Of a stretch of 64,000 bases of DNA, positions 11,320-20,912 are shown piece after piece. Both the position numbers and the translations under genes were made by a program. Origin of the DNA: Palaemon carinicauda. Taxonomy: Eukaryota > Arthropoda > Malacostraca > Decapoda > Palaemonidae. Under the pieces are notes generated by a model. It saw only the letters and a list, made by a program, of their open reading frames with translations. It had not been told where the DNA came from and searched no databases. The stretch is taken from assembly GCF_036898095.1 (NCBI RefSeq), contig NC_090731.1:146325433-146389432 (forward strand), read 5' to 3'. How positions within the stretch are numbered: the first letter of the stretch is position 1; each line of letters starts with the position of its first letter.

Positions 11320-12701
11320 TATTTTTTCATGAGACATAGCCTTTGCAACGGCGCCTCCAAAGTTTATCATCTTATACTGTTTTGTCTTTTCCTCCGTTTA
11401 TTATACATCCAAGAAGGTAATGTATAGAAAAGAAAAGGCTTGTTTTACCATTATATACCGTTTCCCCAGTATGTTTTCCCCACCAAAAACCACGAGTTCC
11501 CACTGGGGGTCCCCCATTATTGTAGGATAGATATATATATATTTCTGGAACTTTTCATTTGCAACGGGAACGAGTGTCATTTACGAAGAGAACGAAATTT
11601 TTTTCTATAGGTTACATTGCCTTGTAATACAGTACAATAATACCTAAGTTTTTGGACCCCCTTATGTAGGCTAAAGACAATTATGGGAGACCCCAGTGGG
11701 AAACAGTGTATTATTAGGTTGAGGAATGTAATAAACGAGTGATTTGCAGCAATAATAATGGTCAGAAATGCAATATAAGCACAAGATAACGAGCTGCAAA
11801 AATATATGGTTCATGTAAGAGGCTGAAAACAGCCCAAAACGTCATTATTCAACACTTGAGATTTTTAAAAGGATACAGAACCTTACAAACACACCTAACC
11901 TAACTTAGTAGTTCCCAGGTCACATCCCCTAGCCGGTGGCAAGCCCCCAGACCCCCCTTCCCAGGTCACAACCCCTAGCTTTACCCACTGCCCTTCCCAG
12001 ATCACAAACTAAAAGTAAATTGCAAATTAATCCTTACATTATGAACAAGAACATCACAAATAATTTCTTACCTTATGATTGACACAGTCGCTTATTTTTT
12101 TCTTTTTTCTTGGCAATCTTTACAAAAGCTTTGCAGTAGAAAATGTGCTGGCTTTCCCTGAAAATTAAGTCAGAATCAGACCTTTGAGGCATTGTTTCGC
12201 AGTTTTTTTTTAATAACATATGAGTAACAACGTCATTACACTAAACGGAGAGCATTTCCATCATAATCAATTGCCGACATAAACGAAATTACACTAAATC
12301 TCGAAATAGATTGACGTGCTTCCCTTAAGTTCCCTCTTGGAGACGTCTTTACAAGAAGATGGTTAAGTTGAAACTGAACACGAAGGTGGGAAAAAAATGG
12401 CTGTTGTAGAACAACATCCGGGAACGTATGAAGAAATACAGTACTTGTGAGCTGTTAATTGGTTTTAAAAAAACCACCTGGCAAATACGTCATTGTAAAT
12501 GCACAGAAAGCTCTCCAAACCATGGGAAACAACGAATGCGCAAGAAGTCCCCTTCAGTCTTTCCGATGTAAACAATGGACATACTTCACATTTTAATCGA
12601 CCAATACCTAAGTTATTATGACCCAGCCCCTATTGAACATACTGTATAGAGAAAAATACCCAACTAGCCAGCACTCGTCCATTTCTTATAGCAAATTCCA
12701 G
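11320..12701. other. Non-coding flank left of DIRS copy A
   Basis: AT-rich sequence without a supported gene. Around 11890-12010 there are two or three copies of a CCCAGGTCACA-type motif. The rest looks unique. Confidence 0.6.
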
Positions 12702-12714
12702 TTTTCAATATTAA

Positions 12715-12873
12715 ACTTACCCGATAATCATGTAGCTGTCAACTCCGTTGCCCGACAGAATTCTACGGGAGGGATACGCCAGCTATCACTATACTAGAAG
12801 GGGGTGTACTCACCAGCGCCACCTGTGGCCAGGTACTACAGTACTTCTTGTTGACACCTCCTCAATTTTTCCT
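12715..12873 (+). repeat. Left inverted terminal repeat, copy A
   Basis: These 159 bases, beginning CTTACCCGATAATCATG, are the reverse complement of 19276-19434. I noted one mismatch. About 13 further bases lie outside it on the left. Confidence 0.95.
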
Positions 12874-13084
12874 CTGTCGTGCTTCCGGCAAGACGTTCTG
12901 GGATACGCTTATGATCTTGGAGTATTTTTCACGGCTTTTGGTGAAGTATTTCTCTCAGATTTCGGCTGTCGCTATACTGGAAAACTTCTATATTAGCTTA
13001 GATAGCTTTTATTTAGTTCTGATTAATGGTTGACGATCTTTTTGCTTGATTTGGAATCCCCCTTGGCTAACTCTTTGATTCAAG

Positions 13085-15784
13085 ATGTCTGACATTTCAC
13101 AAGCCCCACCCCATAGACGATGTAGGTCTTGTAATAGGCGTATTCCGAAGGCCTCGGTAGATCCTCACACCGCTTGTTCTGACTGTAGGGAAAGACCCTG
13201 TCAGTTGGAAGATCGATGTGAGGAATGCGCCGGACTTTTGGAACTTGAATTTGTCCGATTTCTTAAATATTCAACCAAGTTAGAGAGAGAGAGAGTTAGG
13301 AGGAGTTCTTCTCGCTCTTCACTTTTTTCCTCACCTCATGATCCCCTACCTTTTCCTCCCCCTGTAGTGGCTACCCCCGAACCTACTATTTGCCCTCAAC
13401 CTGATATGTCTGTTGTTTTGCGTGCCATTCAGGCTTTAGGTGACAAAGTGGAATCGGTGGTTAGTGATCATAAGTCTCTTATGGCCGAAGTCAAGGAACT
13501 TAAGGTCAAGAGTGCAGTGGGAGGTAATAGTGCCAGTGCTGTGACAAGTGCTAGTGTCAGTGCAGTGCCAAGTGCTAGTGTCAGTGTCAGTGTGGTGCGT
13601 GAGGATACTTCTGTGCGTGCCAGTCGTCCTCCCAGTCCGGGACCTCTTGCAAGCTCCCAAGCCCAGGGGAGAAGCAATGTCGAAGGGCAAAAGGGTTCGG
13701 CAGGCCTTGATCGGCGCACAGAAGTATCCTCGGTGGTTGCGGGCGTGTCTTCCAGAGACCGTCACTCCCACCCGCAGACGATTGAGCCCGTCTTTTACTC
13801 GTCTGCTGAAGAATTGTCAGGGAGAAAACGTTGGACTCAGGTCTCAAGACCTCTCAAACGCAAAGTCCAGACCTCAAGAGCTCTACAACCTGGCTGCAGT
13901 CATTGGATCAGCTCTGACTCGCCGCAGTCATCAGTTGACTGCACTCCTCCTAAGAGGGGTAAGGTGCTGCCGCAACAGACCTCATCTTCTGTTAAGGCTT
14001 TGCCTCAGCAGACCTTAGTGTCTGCCGACCCCAAGTTGACTCTACTGCAGTCCATGCAGTCACAACTTGCGGTCTTAATGCGTGAATGTCAGGCTGAGAA
14101 GGTTACACCTCCTCCTGCGATCGCTCCGCCTAACCGCAGTCCAGTCTGCCAGGCGTACGATGTTGAGGCTCCTCAGGATACCTTACCACGTACTGAGTTG
14201 CCAGTTTCCAGCGGTGTGCAGCACCCTCCGCCTTCCTTAAGGCAACCTCAGCAATGGGAACAGGAAGCTTATGCCTTACTTCCTCCGCTTCCACTTGCGG
14301 TTCCACCAGTGAGGCAACACTCTCTTGAGGTACGACAACCTCTTCCATCCATGAGGCAGACACCTCAGCTCTCGCTGCAGCGACCTCAACCCTCCTCAAG
14401 GCGAGAGCCTAAACACCTTAGCCTTGCGCCTCAGGAACCTCAACTCGCGAGACAAGAACTGCGTTCTGCGCAGCCACTACCTCAACTCTCGCAGCTCACA
14501 CCTCAGGAACCTCAACTCGTTCCTCAGGAACCTGCTACTGCGCATCCGCTACCCTTACAGCAAGCGCAACTCTTGAGTCAAGACACTCATGCCAGGAGTC
14601 AGCCTCCTCAACCCATGCGCCTACCTTCTGCTACTCCTTTTGACCAGCCTTTGCAGCCTGAACCTCAGGTTTTACCTCAGCAACAGAGACTTGAGGATGA
14701 AACCACAAGCGTTTTTGCTCCCGCTCGTGCAGATTCTGCTGTTCAGCATACCTTACCTCTCACTTCGCTACACTCTGGTGATGAGGTTTCTGATGAAGAA
14801 GCTGCGCACCTGGATCCCTCATCAGACGTGGAAGAATCCAAGTCTTCTCCTCCTCCTATTGACTTTCGTAAGGTCCTGGCTCTTTTCAGAGAGGTATACC
14901 CAGACCATTTCGTCTCTGCTACCCCCCGCTCTCCGCCATCTGAGTTTTCGCTGGGCATGCAGCCGGTCAAGTCAACATATACTAAGCTCGTCTTTGCAAG
15001 GTCCTCTAAGAGAGCTTTAAGAATTTTAGGGGAGTGGTTGCAGTCTAAGCAGCAACTAGGAAAGACTTCCTTTATGTTCCCATCGACTAAGCTCACTTCT
15101 AAAGCGGGCGTATGGTATGCCACAGGAGAGGAACCAGGCTTGGGAGTACCTGCCTCTGCCCAGGCTGACTTCTCAAGTTTGGTAGACTCTCCTCGTAGAA
15201 CAGCAATGAGGCGCTCTAAGGTTTGCTGGACCTTCTCCGATTTAGATCACTTCCTAAAGGGTGTATTTCGTGCCTTTGAGATGTTCAATTTTCTAGACTG
15301 GTGCCTGGGGGCCCTTAGCAAGAAGACCTCCCCTGCGGACAAGGACTCGGCCATGCTCTTAATGTCCTGCATGGATAAAGCTATTAGGGATGGATCTGGC
15401 GAGCTTGCTTCAATGTTTGTGTCAGGAGTTCTTAAGAAAAGGGAGCAACTTTGTACCTTCCTTTCTTCCAGCATCACACCTTGTCAAAGGTCTCAACTCC
15501 TTTTCGCTCCGCTCTCTAAGTTCTTGTTTCCCGAAGAGCTTGTCAAGGACTTGTCTGCGGCCCTGATTCAAAAGGACACTCATGATCTTGTGGCCTCTTC
15601 AGCTCGTAAGACTAAGGTTGCTCCCTCAGTCCCCAGGACTTATCGCACCCCAGTGGCTGATACTCCTGCTACGAGGTTTATTCCGCCCTTTCGTGGTAGA
15701 GCCCCCAGCCGAGGTAGCTCCCGTCCAGACTCTTCCAGGAGCAAGTCTAGGAAAGGTTCCAAGACTTCAAAAGGCAAACACTGA
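13085..15784 (+). CDS. DIRS copy A Gag-like protein (ORF1)
   Basis: This 899-codon frame probably encodes the structural protein that packages element RNA; the role is inferred from position. Near the N-terminus is a Cys cluster (C13, C16, C31, C34, C39, C45, C48), suggesting zinc binding, then a charged helical stretch and a serine/arginine run. Residues about 340-560 are low-complexity Gln/Pro repeats (units such as PQEPQL). A conserved block from about residue 595 to 845 (PDHFVSATPRSPPSEF, LDWCLGALSKK) recurs in copies D and E. The C-terminus is Arg/Ser/Lys-rich. The ATG at 13085 is the first in a frame that matches the start of the D and E proteins. The last 200 bases overlap the next frame. 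Confidence 0.9.
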   Translation: MSDISQAPPHRRCRSCNRRIPKASVDPHTACSDCRERPCQLEDRCEECAGLLELEFVRFLKYSTKLERERVRRSSSRSSLFSSPHDPLPFPPPVVATPEPTICPQPDMSVVLRAIQALGDKVESVVSDHKSLMAEVKELKVKSAVGGNSASAVTSASVSAVPSASVSVSVVREDTSVRASRPPSPGPLASSQAQGRSNVEGQKGSAGLDRRTEVSSVVAGVSSRDRHSHPQTIEPVFYSSAEELSGRKRWTQVSRPLKRKVQTSRALQPGCSHWISSDSPQSSVDCTPPKRGKVLPQQTSSSVKALPQQTLVSADPKLTLLQSMQSQLAVLMRECQAEKVTPPPAIAPPNRSPVCQAYDVEAPQDTLPRTELPVSSGVQHPPPSLRQPQQWEQEAYALLPPLPLAVPPVRQHSLEVRQPLPSMRQTPQLSLQRPQPSSRREPKHLSLAPQEPQLARQELRSAQPLPQLSQLTPQEPQLVPQEPATAHPLPLQQAQLLSQDTHARSQPPQPMRLPSATPFDQPLQPEPQVLPQQQRLEDETTSVFAPARADSAVQHTLPLTSLHSGDEVSDEEAAHLDPSSDVEESKSSPPPIDFRKVLALFREVYPDHFVSATPRSPPSEFSLGMQPVKSTYTKLVFARSSKRALRILGEWLQSKQQLGKTSFMFPSTKLTSKAGVWYATGEEPGLGVPASAQADFSSLVDSPRRTAMRRSKVCWTFSDLDHFLKGVFRAFEMFNFLDWCLGALSKKTSPADKDSAMLLMSCMDKAIRDGSGELASMFVSGVLKKREQLCTFLSSSITPCQRSQLLFAPLSKFLFPEELVKDLSAALIQKDTHDLVASSARKTKVAPSVPRTYRTPVADTPATRFIPPFRGRAPSRGSSRPDSSRSKSRKGSKTSKGKH

Positions 15785-17843
15785 CTCTCCTCCTCTCCAG
15801 ACAGCAGTAGGAGCCAGACTCAAGATCTTCTGGCAAGCCTGGGAAAAGAGAGGTGCAGACGCCCAGTCTGTCAGGTGGCTGAGGGAGGGTTACAGGATAC
15901 CATTCTGCCGCAAACCCCCTCTGACCACTTCTCCCATCAACCTCTCTCCCAACTACAAGGAAAAGGACAAGAGGCTAGCGTTGCACCAGGAGGTGTCGCT
16001 CCTGTTACAGAAGAAGGCAGTGGTTATAGTCCGGGACCATCAATCCCCGGGCTTCTACAACCGTCTCTTTCTGGTGGCCAAGAAGACAGGAGGTTGGAGA
16101 CCGGTGCTGGACGTCAGCGCGCTCAATGCTTATGTCACCAAGCAGACGTTCACTATGGAGACGACGAAGTCGGTCCTAGCAGCGGTCAGGCAGGAGGACT
16201 GGATGGTCTCGTTGGATCTGAAAGATGCTTACTTTCACGTTCCTATTCATCCAGACTCCCAACCTTTCCTGAGATTCGTTTTTGGAAAGGTTGTGTACCA
16301 ATTCCAAGCCCTGTGTTTTGGCCTAAGCACAGCTCCTATGGTGTTTACGCATCTGATGAGGAATATTGCAAAATTCCTCCACTTATCGGACATCAGAGCC
16401 TCCCTTTACTTAGACGACTGGCTGTTGAGAGCCTCCACGAGTCGTCGCTGTCTGGAGAGTCTCAACTGGACTTTGGACTTGATCAAGGAACTGGGTCTGT
16501 TAGTCAATTTAGAAAAGTCCCAGCTCATTCCCTCCCAATCCATTGTTTACCTGGGAATGGAGATTCGGAGTCAGGATTTTCGGGCTTTTCCATCGGCCCC
16601 AATGATAAGCCAAGCCCTAGATTGCATCCTGAGCATGCTGAAGAGGAGCATTTGCTCGGTGAGACAGTGGATGAGCCTCACAGGGACCCTTTCTTCGTTA
16701 GCCCTGTTCGTCGAGCTAGGGAGACTCCACCTCCGCCCTCTCCAATTCCATCTAGCAGCTCATTGGGACAAGGATTTGACGCTCGAAGCAGTCTCTATCC
16801 CGGTCACCAAAGAGATGAAGACCACTCTCTTGTGGTGGAAGACCAATCTCCTTCTCAGGGAGGGCCTATCGTTGGCGATTCAGACCCCCAATCTTCATCT
16901 CTTTTCGGATGCATCAGACTCGGGCTGGGGCGCGACCTTGAACGGACAGGAGTGCTCGGGAACGTGGAACGAGGAACAGGAAACGCTCCACATCAACTGC
17001 AAGGAGCTACTGGCAGTTCATTTGGCCCTATTGAACTTCAAGTCCCTCCTGCTAGGCAAGGTGGTGGAGGTGAACTCCGACAACACCACAGCCTTGGCTT
17101 ACATCTCCAAGCAGGGAGGGACCCATTCGAGGAGCCTGTACGAGATAGCAAGGGACCTCCTCATTTGGTCAAGAAGTCTAAACCTCACCCTAGTTACGAG
17201 GTTCATTCAGGGCAACATGAACGTCTCAGCAGATCGCCTAAGCAGAAAGGATCAGGTCATTCCCACGGAATGGACCCTCCACAAGAGCGTGTGCAACAGA
17301 CTTTGGACCTTGTGGGGTCAGCCGACAATAGATCTTTTTGCCACCTCCATGACCAAGAGACTTCCTTTGTACTGTTCCCCAGTTCCAGACCCAGCAGCAG
17401 TTCATGTGGATGCTTTTCTGCTGAATTGGTCTCATCTCGACCTTTACGCGTTCCCACCGTTCAAGATCATAAACAAAGTCCTTCAGAAGTTCATCTCGCA
17501 CGAAGGGACACGGCTGACGCTGGTTGCTCCCCTTTGGCCTGCAAGAGAATGGTTCACAGAGGTACTACAATGGCTGGTCGACGTCCCCAGGACTCTCCCT
17601 CTAAGAGTGGACCTTCTACGTCAACCTCACGTAGACAAGTTGCACCCAAACCTTCACGCTCTTCGGCTGACTGCCTTCAGACTGTCGAAAGATTCGCTAG
17701 AGCTAGAGGCTTTTCGAAGGAGGCAGCCAGTGCGATTGCCAGAGCAAGGAGGGTATCCACTCGTAGAGTCTACCAATCCAAGTGGGAAGTCTTCCGGAGC
17801 TGGTGTAGAGCCAATGCAGTTTCCTCTACCAATACCTCTGTAA
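15582..17843 (+). CDS. DIRS copy A reverse transcriptase / RNase H / methyltransferase-like (ORF2)
   Basis: The enzyme copies the element RNA. The frame is open from an ATG at 15582, but conserved sequence starts near 15801 (TAVGARL), just after the Gag stop. It lies in the +1 frame relative to Gag, so translation may need a frameshift, reinitiation or splicing. RT motifs are LDLKDAY (about 211-217) and the YLDD box (276-279). RNase H follows with LFSDASDSGWG near 440-450. At about 577-660 comes the block that reads WGQPTIDLFAT, YCSP, DAF and AFPPF, which corresponds to the Dam-like methyltransferase-type domain described for DIRS elements. The last 274 bases overlap the recombinase gene. Confidence 0.93.
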   Translation: MILWPLQLVRLRLLPQSPGLIAPQWLILLLRGLFRPFVVEPPAEVAPVQTLPGASLGKVPRLQKANTDSPPLQTAVGARLKIFWQAWEKRGADAQSVRWLREGYRIPFCRKPPLTTSPINLSPNYKEKDKRLALHQEVSLLLQKKAVVIVRDHQSPGFYNRLFLVAKKTGGWRPVLDVSALNAYVTKQTFTMETTKSVLAAVRQEDWMVSLDLKDAYFHVPIHPDSQPFLRFVFGKVVYQFQALCFGLSTAPMVFTHLMRNIAKFLHLSDIRASLYLDDWLLRASTSRRCLESLNWTLDLIKELGLLVNLEKSQLIPSQSIVYLGMEIRSQDFRAFPSAPMISQALDCILSMLKRSICSVRQWMSLTGTLSSLALFVELGRLHLRPLQFHLAAHWDKDLTLEAVSIPVTKEMKTTLLWWKTNLLLREGLSLAIQTPNLHLFSDASDSGWGATLNGQECSGTWNEEQETLHINCKELLAVHLALLNFKSLLLGKVVEVNSDNTTALAYISKQGGTHSRSLYEIARDLLIWSRSLNLTLVTRFIQGNMNVSADRLSRKDQVIPTEWTLHKSVCNRLWTLWGQPTIDLFATSMTKRLPLYCSPVPDPAAVHVDAFLLNWSHLDLYAFPPFKIINKVLQKFISHEGTRLTLVAPLWPAREWFTEVLQWLVDVPRTLPLRVDLLRQPHVDKLHPNLHALRLTAFRLSKDSLELEAFRRRQPVRLPEQGGYPLVESTNPSGKSSGAGVEPMQFPLPIPL

Positions 17844-18742
17844 CCCAAATAGCTGACTTCCTATTACATCTAAGGAATGAGAGATCCCTTTCAGCTCCTA
17901 CGATTAAAGGGTACAGGAGTATGTTGGCTTCAGATCTCCGCCACAGAGGTTTGGACCTTTCTTCCAACAAGGACCTTCAAGACATCCTTAAGTCTTTTGA
18001 GACTTCTAAAGAACGTCGTTTACCCTCTCCAGGCTGGAATCTAGACGTAGTCTTAAGGTTCCTTATGTCGCCTAGGTTCGAACCTCTCCAGTCAGCTTCC
18101 TTCAAGGACCTTACCCTCAAGACTCTTTTTCTCGTCTGCCTTGCAACAGCTAAAAGAGTCAGTGAGGTTCATGCCTTCAGCAAGAACATTGGGTTCACAT
18201 CCGAATCTGCGACATGTTCTTTACAGCTCGGATTCTTAGCTAAGAATGAACTTCCTTCACGTCCTTGGCCTAGATCGTTTGAAATTCCTAGCCTTTCCAA
18301 CATGGTAGGTAACGAGCTAGAAAGAGTTCTTTGCCCTGTCAGAGCTCTGAAATATTATCTTAATAGGTCAAAACCTATTCGAGGACAGTCAGAAGCCTTA
18401 TGGTGTGCTATCAAGAAACCTTCGAGGCCCATGTCCAAAAACGGGGTTTCGTATTATATAAGGCTTCTGATTAGAGAAGCCCATTCTCCCTTGAAGGAGG
18501 AAGACCTGGCTTTGCTGAAGGTAAGGACCCACGAAGTGAGAGCCGCAGCCACTTCGATGGCCTTTAATAAAAACCGTTCTCTGCAGAGCATAATGGATGC
18601 AACTTATTGGAGGAGCAAGTCAGTGTTTGCATCATTTTATCTTAAAGATGTCCAGTCTCTTTACGAGAACTGCTACACCCTGGGACCATTCGTAGCAGCG
18701 AGTGCAGTAGTAGGTGAGGGCTCAGCCACTACATTCCCTTAA
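17570..18742 (+). CDS. DIRS copy A tyrosine recombinase (ORF3)
   Basis: The 390-residue recombinase would insert circular element DNA by strand exchange. Counting from 17570, the catalytic set is visible as R196 (AKRVSEVHAF), H321-R324 (HEVR), W347 and Y357 (ASFYLKDV). An N-terminal core-binding-like helical domain covers about 35-150 (SRSSADCLQT, YQSKWEVFRSWC). I chose the ATG at 17570 because its position is conserved in the B, D and E copies. ATG 17549 is an alternative. The frame is open much further upstream through the RT gene, but that part has no recombinase similarity. The gene ends in TTFP and TAA. Confidence 0.94.
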   Translation: MAGRRPQDSPSKSGPSTSTSRRQVAPKPSRSSADCLQTVERFARARGFSKEAASAIARARRVSTRRVYQSKWEVFRSWCRANAVSSTNTSVTQIADFLLHLRNERSLSAPTIKGYRSMLASDLRHRGLDLSSNKDLQDILKSFETSKERRLPSPGWNLDVVLRFLMSPRFEPLQSASFKDLTLKTLFLVCLATAKRVSEVHAFSKNIGFTSESATCSLQLGFLAKNELPSRPWPRSFEIPSLSNMVGNELERVLCPVRALKYYLNRSKPIRGQSEALWCAIKKPSRPMSKNGVSYYIRLLIREAHSPLKEEDLALLKVRTHEVRAAATSMAFNKNRSLQSIMDATYWRSKSVFASFYLKDVQSLYENCYTLGPFVAASAVVGEGSATTFP

Positions 18743-19141
18743 TCCCATAACCTTTTTTAACCTTTCTCTTGAATGCTTTTATTGTTGTTTTTATGGTTGT
18801 TACGGTAGGCTAAGAAGCCTTCCGCATCCTTTTGATTTGGCGGGTGGTCAATTCATTCTTGAGAAGCGCCTGGGTCAGAGGTTGTGTAGAGGTCCTTTAG
18901 TAGGGGTTGCAGCCCTATATACTTTAGCACCTTAGAGTTGATTCAGCCTCCTAAGAGGAACGCTGCGCTCAGTAAGGAAGACGAACTTAATAAAGGCAGA
19001 GTAACGGTTCAAGTCGACTTCCTTACCAGGTACTTATTATTTCATTGTTATTTTGAGATAACTGATTATATGAAATACGGGATACTTAGCTATCCTTTAG
19101 TCATGTACACTGGTTTTCACCCACCCCCCTGGGTGTGAATC
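18743..19141 (+). other. Copy A 3' untranslated region with conserved blocks
   Basis: Non-coding sequence between the recombinase stop and the internal complementary region. A block around TTTGGCGGGTGGTCA and a GAGGTCCT motif are also found after the recombinase genes of B and D, with a looser match in C, so this region is under shared constraint or recent descent. Confidence 0.75.
19115..19139 (+). other. Conserved hairpin before the internal complementary region
   Basis: TTCACCCA pairs imperfectly with TGGGTGTGAA across a short C-rich loop. The same layout occurs directly before the complementary region in B (27122-27146) and in part in D (51451-51471). Confidence 0.6.
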
Positions 19142-19231
19142 AGCTACATGATTATCGGGTAAGTTTAATATTGAAAAATGTTATTTTTATTAGTAAAATA
19201 AATTTTTGAATATACTTACCCGATAATCATG
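19142..19231. repeat. Internal complementary region, copy A
   Basis: The first part (to about 19177) is the reverse complement of the extreme left end of the element. The rest is the reverse complement of the extreme right end. The two are joined head to tail, as expected for the DIRS template that bridges the two ends during circle formation. Confidence 0.92.
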
Positions 19232-19275
19232 ATTTAATTGACCCTCCCTTCCTCCCCATAGAGAACCAGTGGACC

Positions 19276-19434
19276 GAGGAAAAATTGAGGTGGTGTCAAC
19301 AAGAAGTACTGTAGTACCTGGCCACAGGTGGCGCTGGTGAGTACACCCCCTTCTAGTATAGTGATAGCTGGCGTATCCCTCCCGTAGAATTCTGTCGGGC
19401 AACGGAGTTGACAGCTACATGATTATCGGGTAAG
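19276..19434 (-). repeat. Right inverted terminal repeat, copy A
   Basis: Reverse complement of the left terminal repeat, 159 bases. It is followed by about 40 bases (GTATATTCAAAAATTTATTT and onward) with no counterpart at the left end, which is the usual asymmetry of DIRS termini. Confidence 0.95.
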
Positions 19435-19474
19435 TATATTCAAAAATTTATTTTACTAATAAAAATAACATTTT

Positions 19475-20424
19475 CGCTAGAAATTAGAGTATCGTATATT
19501 AACCCGGGACACAAACCCCAGTCTAGCGAATACCAGTCAGGGACGTTATCATATCGCCCACCATAACCCTAACAATTAGTGTTAGTTCATTAACCAACAT
19601 ACTCATCAATATAATTACGGTAATGTGCATACTTTTGTGATTTTTCTTCTCATTCTATATTTTCATGTCAAGTTTCAACTCGCATGCTGGTGTGCATAAC
19701 CTCGTACCACCGAACGATAAGTGTCTTGTTTGTCGATATTTAATGTTAATTTGCAAACGTACCTTTTATAATTATAATAAAGGATCAGCTCTTAAGTTCC
19801 AATTGGTTTGCTTACTAAGATTTCCTAAAAAAAAAAAAAAAAAATTCCTTCTGTAAATAGTGTGCTTTCAATTAATTCAACCTCTATTTCCACTGCAAAT
19901 AAGCTGTTCTCCCATTAACCCCTCTTCCTGATGGACAGTTGGGAATCTGTGACTTTGGGTTGGGGAATTCAAGAAAAAACGCCATTATTTAGGACACTAT
20001 ATAAATAAAAATTCACAGAATCTAGGTATAATTTAATCACTCCTTTAAATTGAATTTGTTAAAGAAATGCTTTTCAACAGTTGCTTTTCAGATATGAAAA
20101 TCTTAGTTGAGGCATGAGTTCCGAACTGGAAAGATGTAAACATGCCTCGGATGAAGATATTAGACTATGGTACTTTTTACAAATAACGTACAAAGTTTGA
20201 TCTTCCATCAGAAATAAGTGTTCCAAGCAGTGCATAATTGTATTTTATGTACAGGTGATTGATCCACATTACTGGCTGTATCACGGTAAAGCTATATAGA
20301 AAAAGTGTGTCCACTGCATTTTCTGTGTGAGCTTTTACAAGGTTAGTTTTGCGGACAAGTGCTATGTTGAATAAAAACTGTCGTCCATGGCTTTACACCG
20401 GATTTTGATAACTCAAACTACACT
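19475..20424. other. Non-coding spacer between copies A and C
   Basis: No supported gene. An 18-base A run lies at 19827-19844. The bases CGCTAGA at the left edge are echoed in inverted form near 19534 (TCTAGCG), a short imperfect palindrome. Confidence 0.6.
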
Positions 20425-20439
20425 TTTTAAATATTTAAA

Positions 20440-20588
20440 CTTACCCACTGGTTATATATACTGTAATAGCTTTTATTCTTCTGTCGGCAGAAATTCAAAA
20501 CTCGCCACAATCGCACAGATATGCCAGGTATACACTAGCGCCACCACGGAGTTAGGTCGAACCATCCCTCCTCGTATCAGATTTTTTT
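20440..20588 (+). repeat. Left inverted terminal repeat, copy C
   Basis: Starts CTTACCCACTGGTTATATA and includes TCTGTCGGCAGAAATTC. Its reverse complement ends at 44827. Confidence 0.9.
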
Positions 20589-20754
20589 CTGTTGCCATAT
20601 TGGCTACATAGAAATGGAATTACTCATGTTTAACCTGGATTTTAGCAGTACCCTGGTGATGTACTCTTGTTAAGGTTTTGAACAATCGCCTATAAGGTTT
20701 TTGTTTAATATGTTATAGCTTAAAAGGTAAGATTAAAAATTTTTCAATATTAAT

Positions 20755-20912
20755 CTTACCCGATAATCATGTAGCTGTCAACTCTGTTGCCCGACAGAAA
20801 TCTACGGTCGGGATACGCCAGCGATCGCTATTCAGGTGGGGGTGTACACAACAGCGCCATCTGTGGTCAGGTACTCTAGTACTTCTTGTCAACACCCCCT
20901 CAATTTTTCCTC
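20755..20912 (+). repeat. Left inverted terminal repeat, copy B
   Basis: Begins CTTACCCGATAATCATG like copy A and matches the reverse complement of 27283-27441. Confidence 0.92.

Larger units (their letters stand above)
12702..19474 (+). mobile_element. DIRS-like retrotransposon copy A, apparently intact
   Basis: This 6.8-kb element has the structural hallmarks of the DIRS order. It has inverted terminal repeats (12715-12873 against 19276-19434). Near its right end an internal complementary region is the reverse complement of the two outer ends joined. No target duplication flanks it. It carries three open genes in order: Gag-like, RT/RNase H/methyltransferase-like, and tyrosine recombinase. 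It has no protease and no DDE integrase. I see no premature stop or frameshift in any of the three genes. It is the best-preserved DIRS copy here and closely related to the decayed copy B. Confidence 0.95.

Noticed and set aside
11885..11905. CCTAACCTAACTT, resembling the arthropod TTAGG telomere repeat
   Set aside because: Only about two units are present, which is expected by chance in this sequence.
19190..19402. Short minus-strand frame near the right end of copy A that mirrors one at 12748-12996
   Set aside because: Both come from the inverted terminal repeats of the DIRS element.
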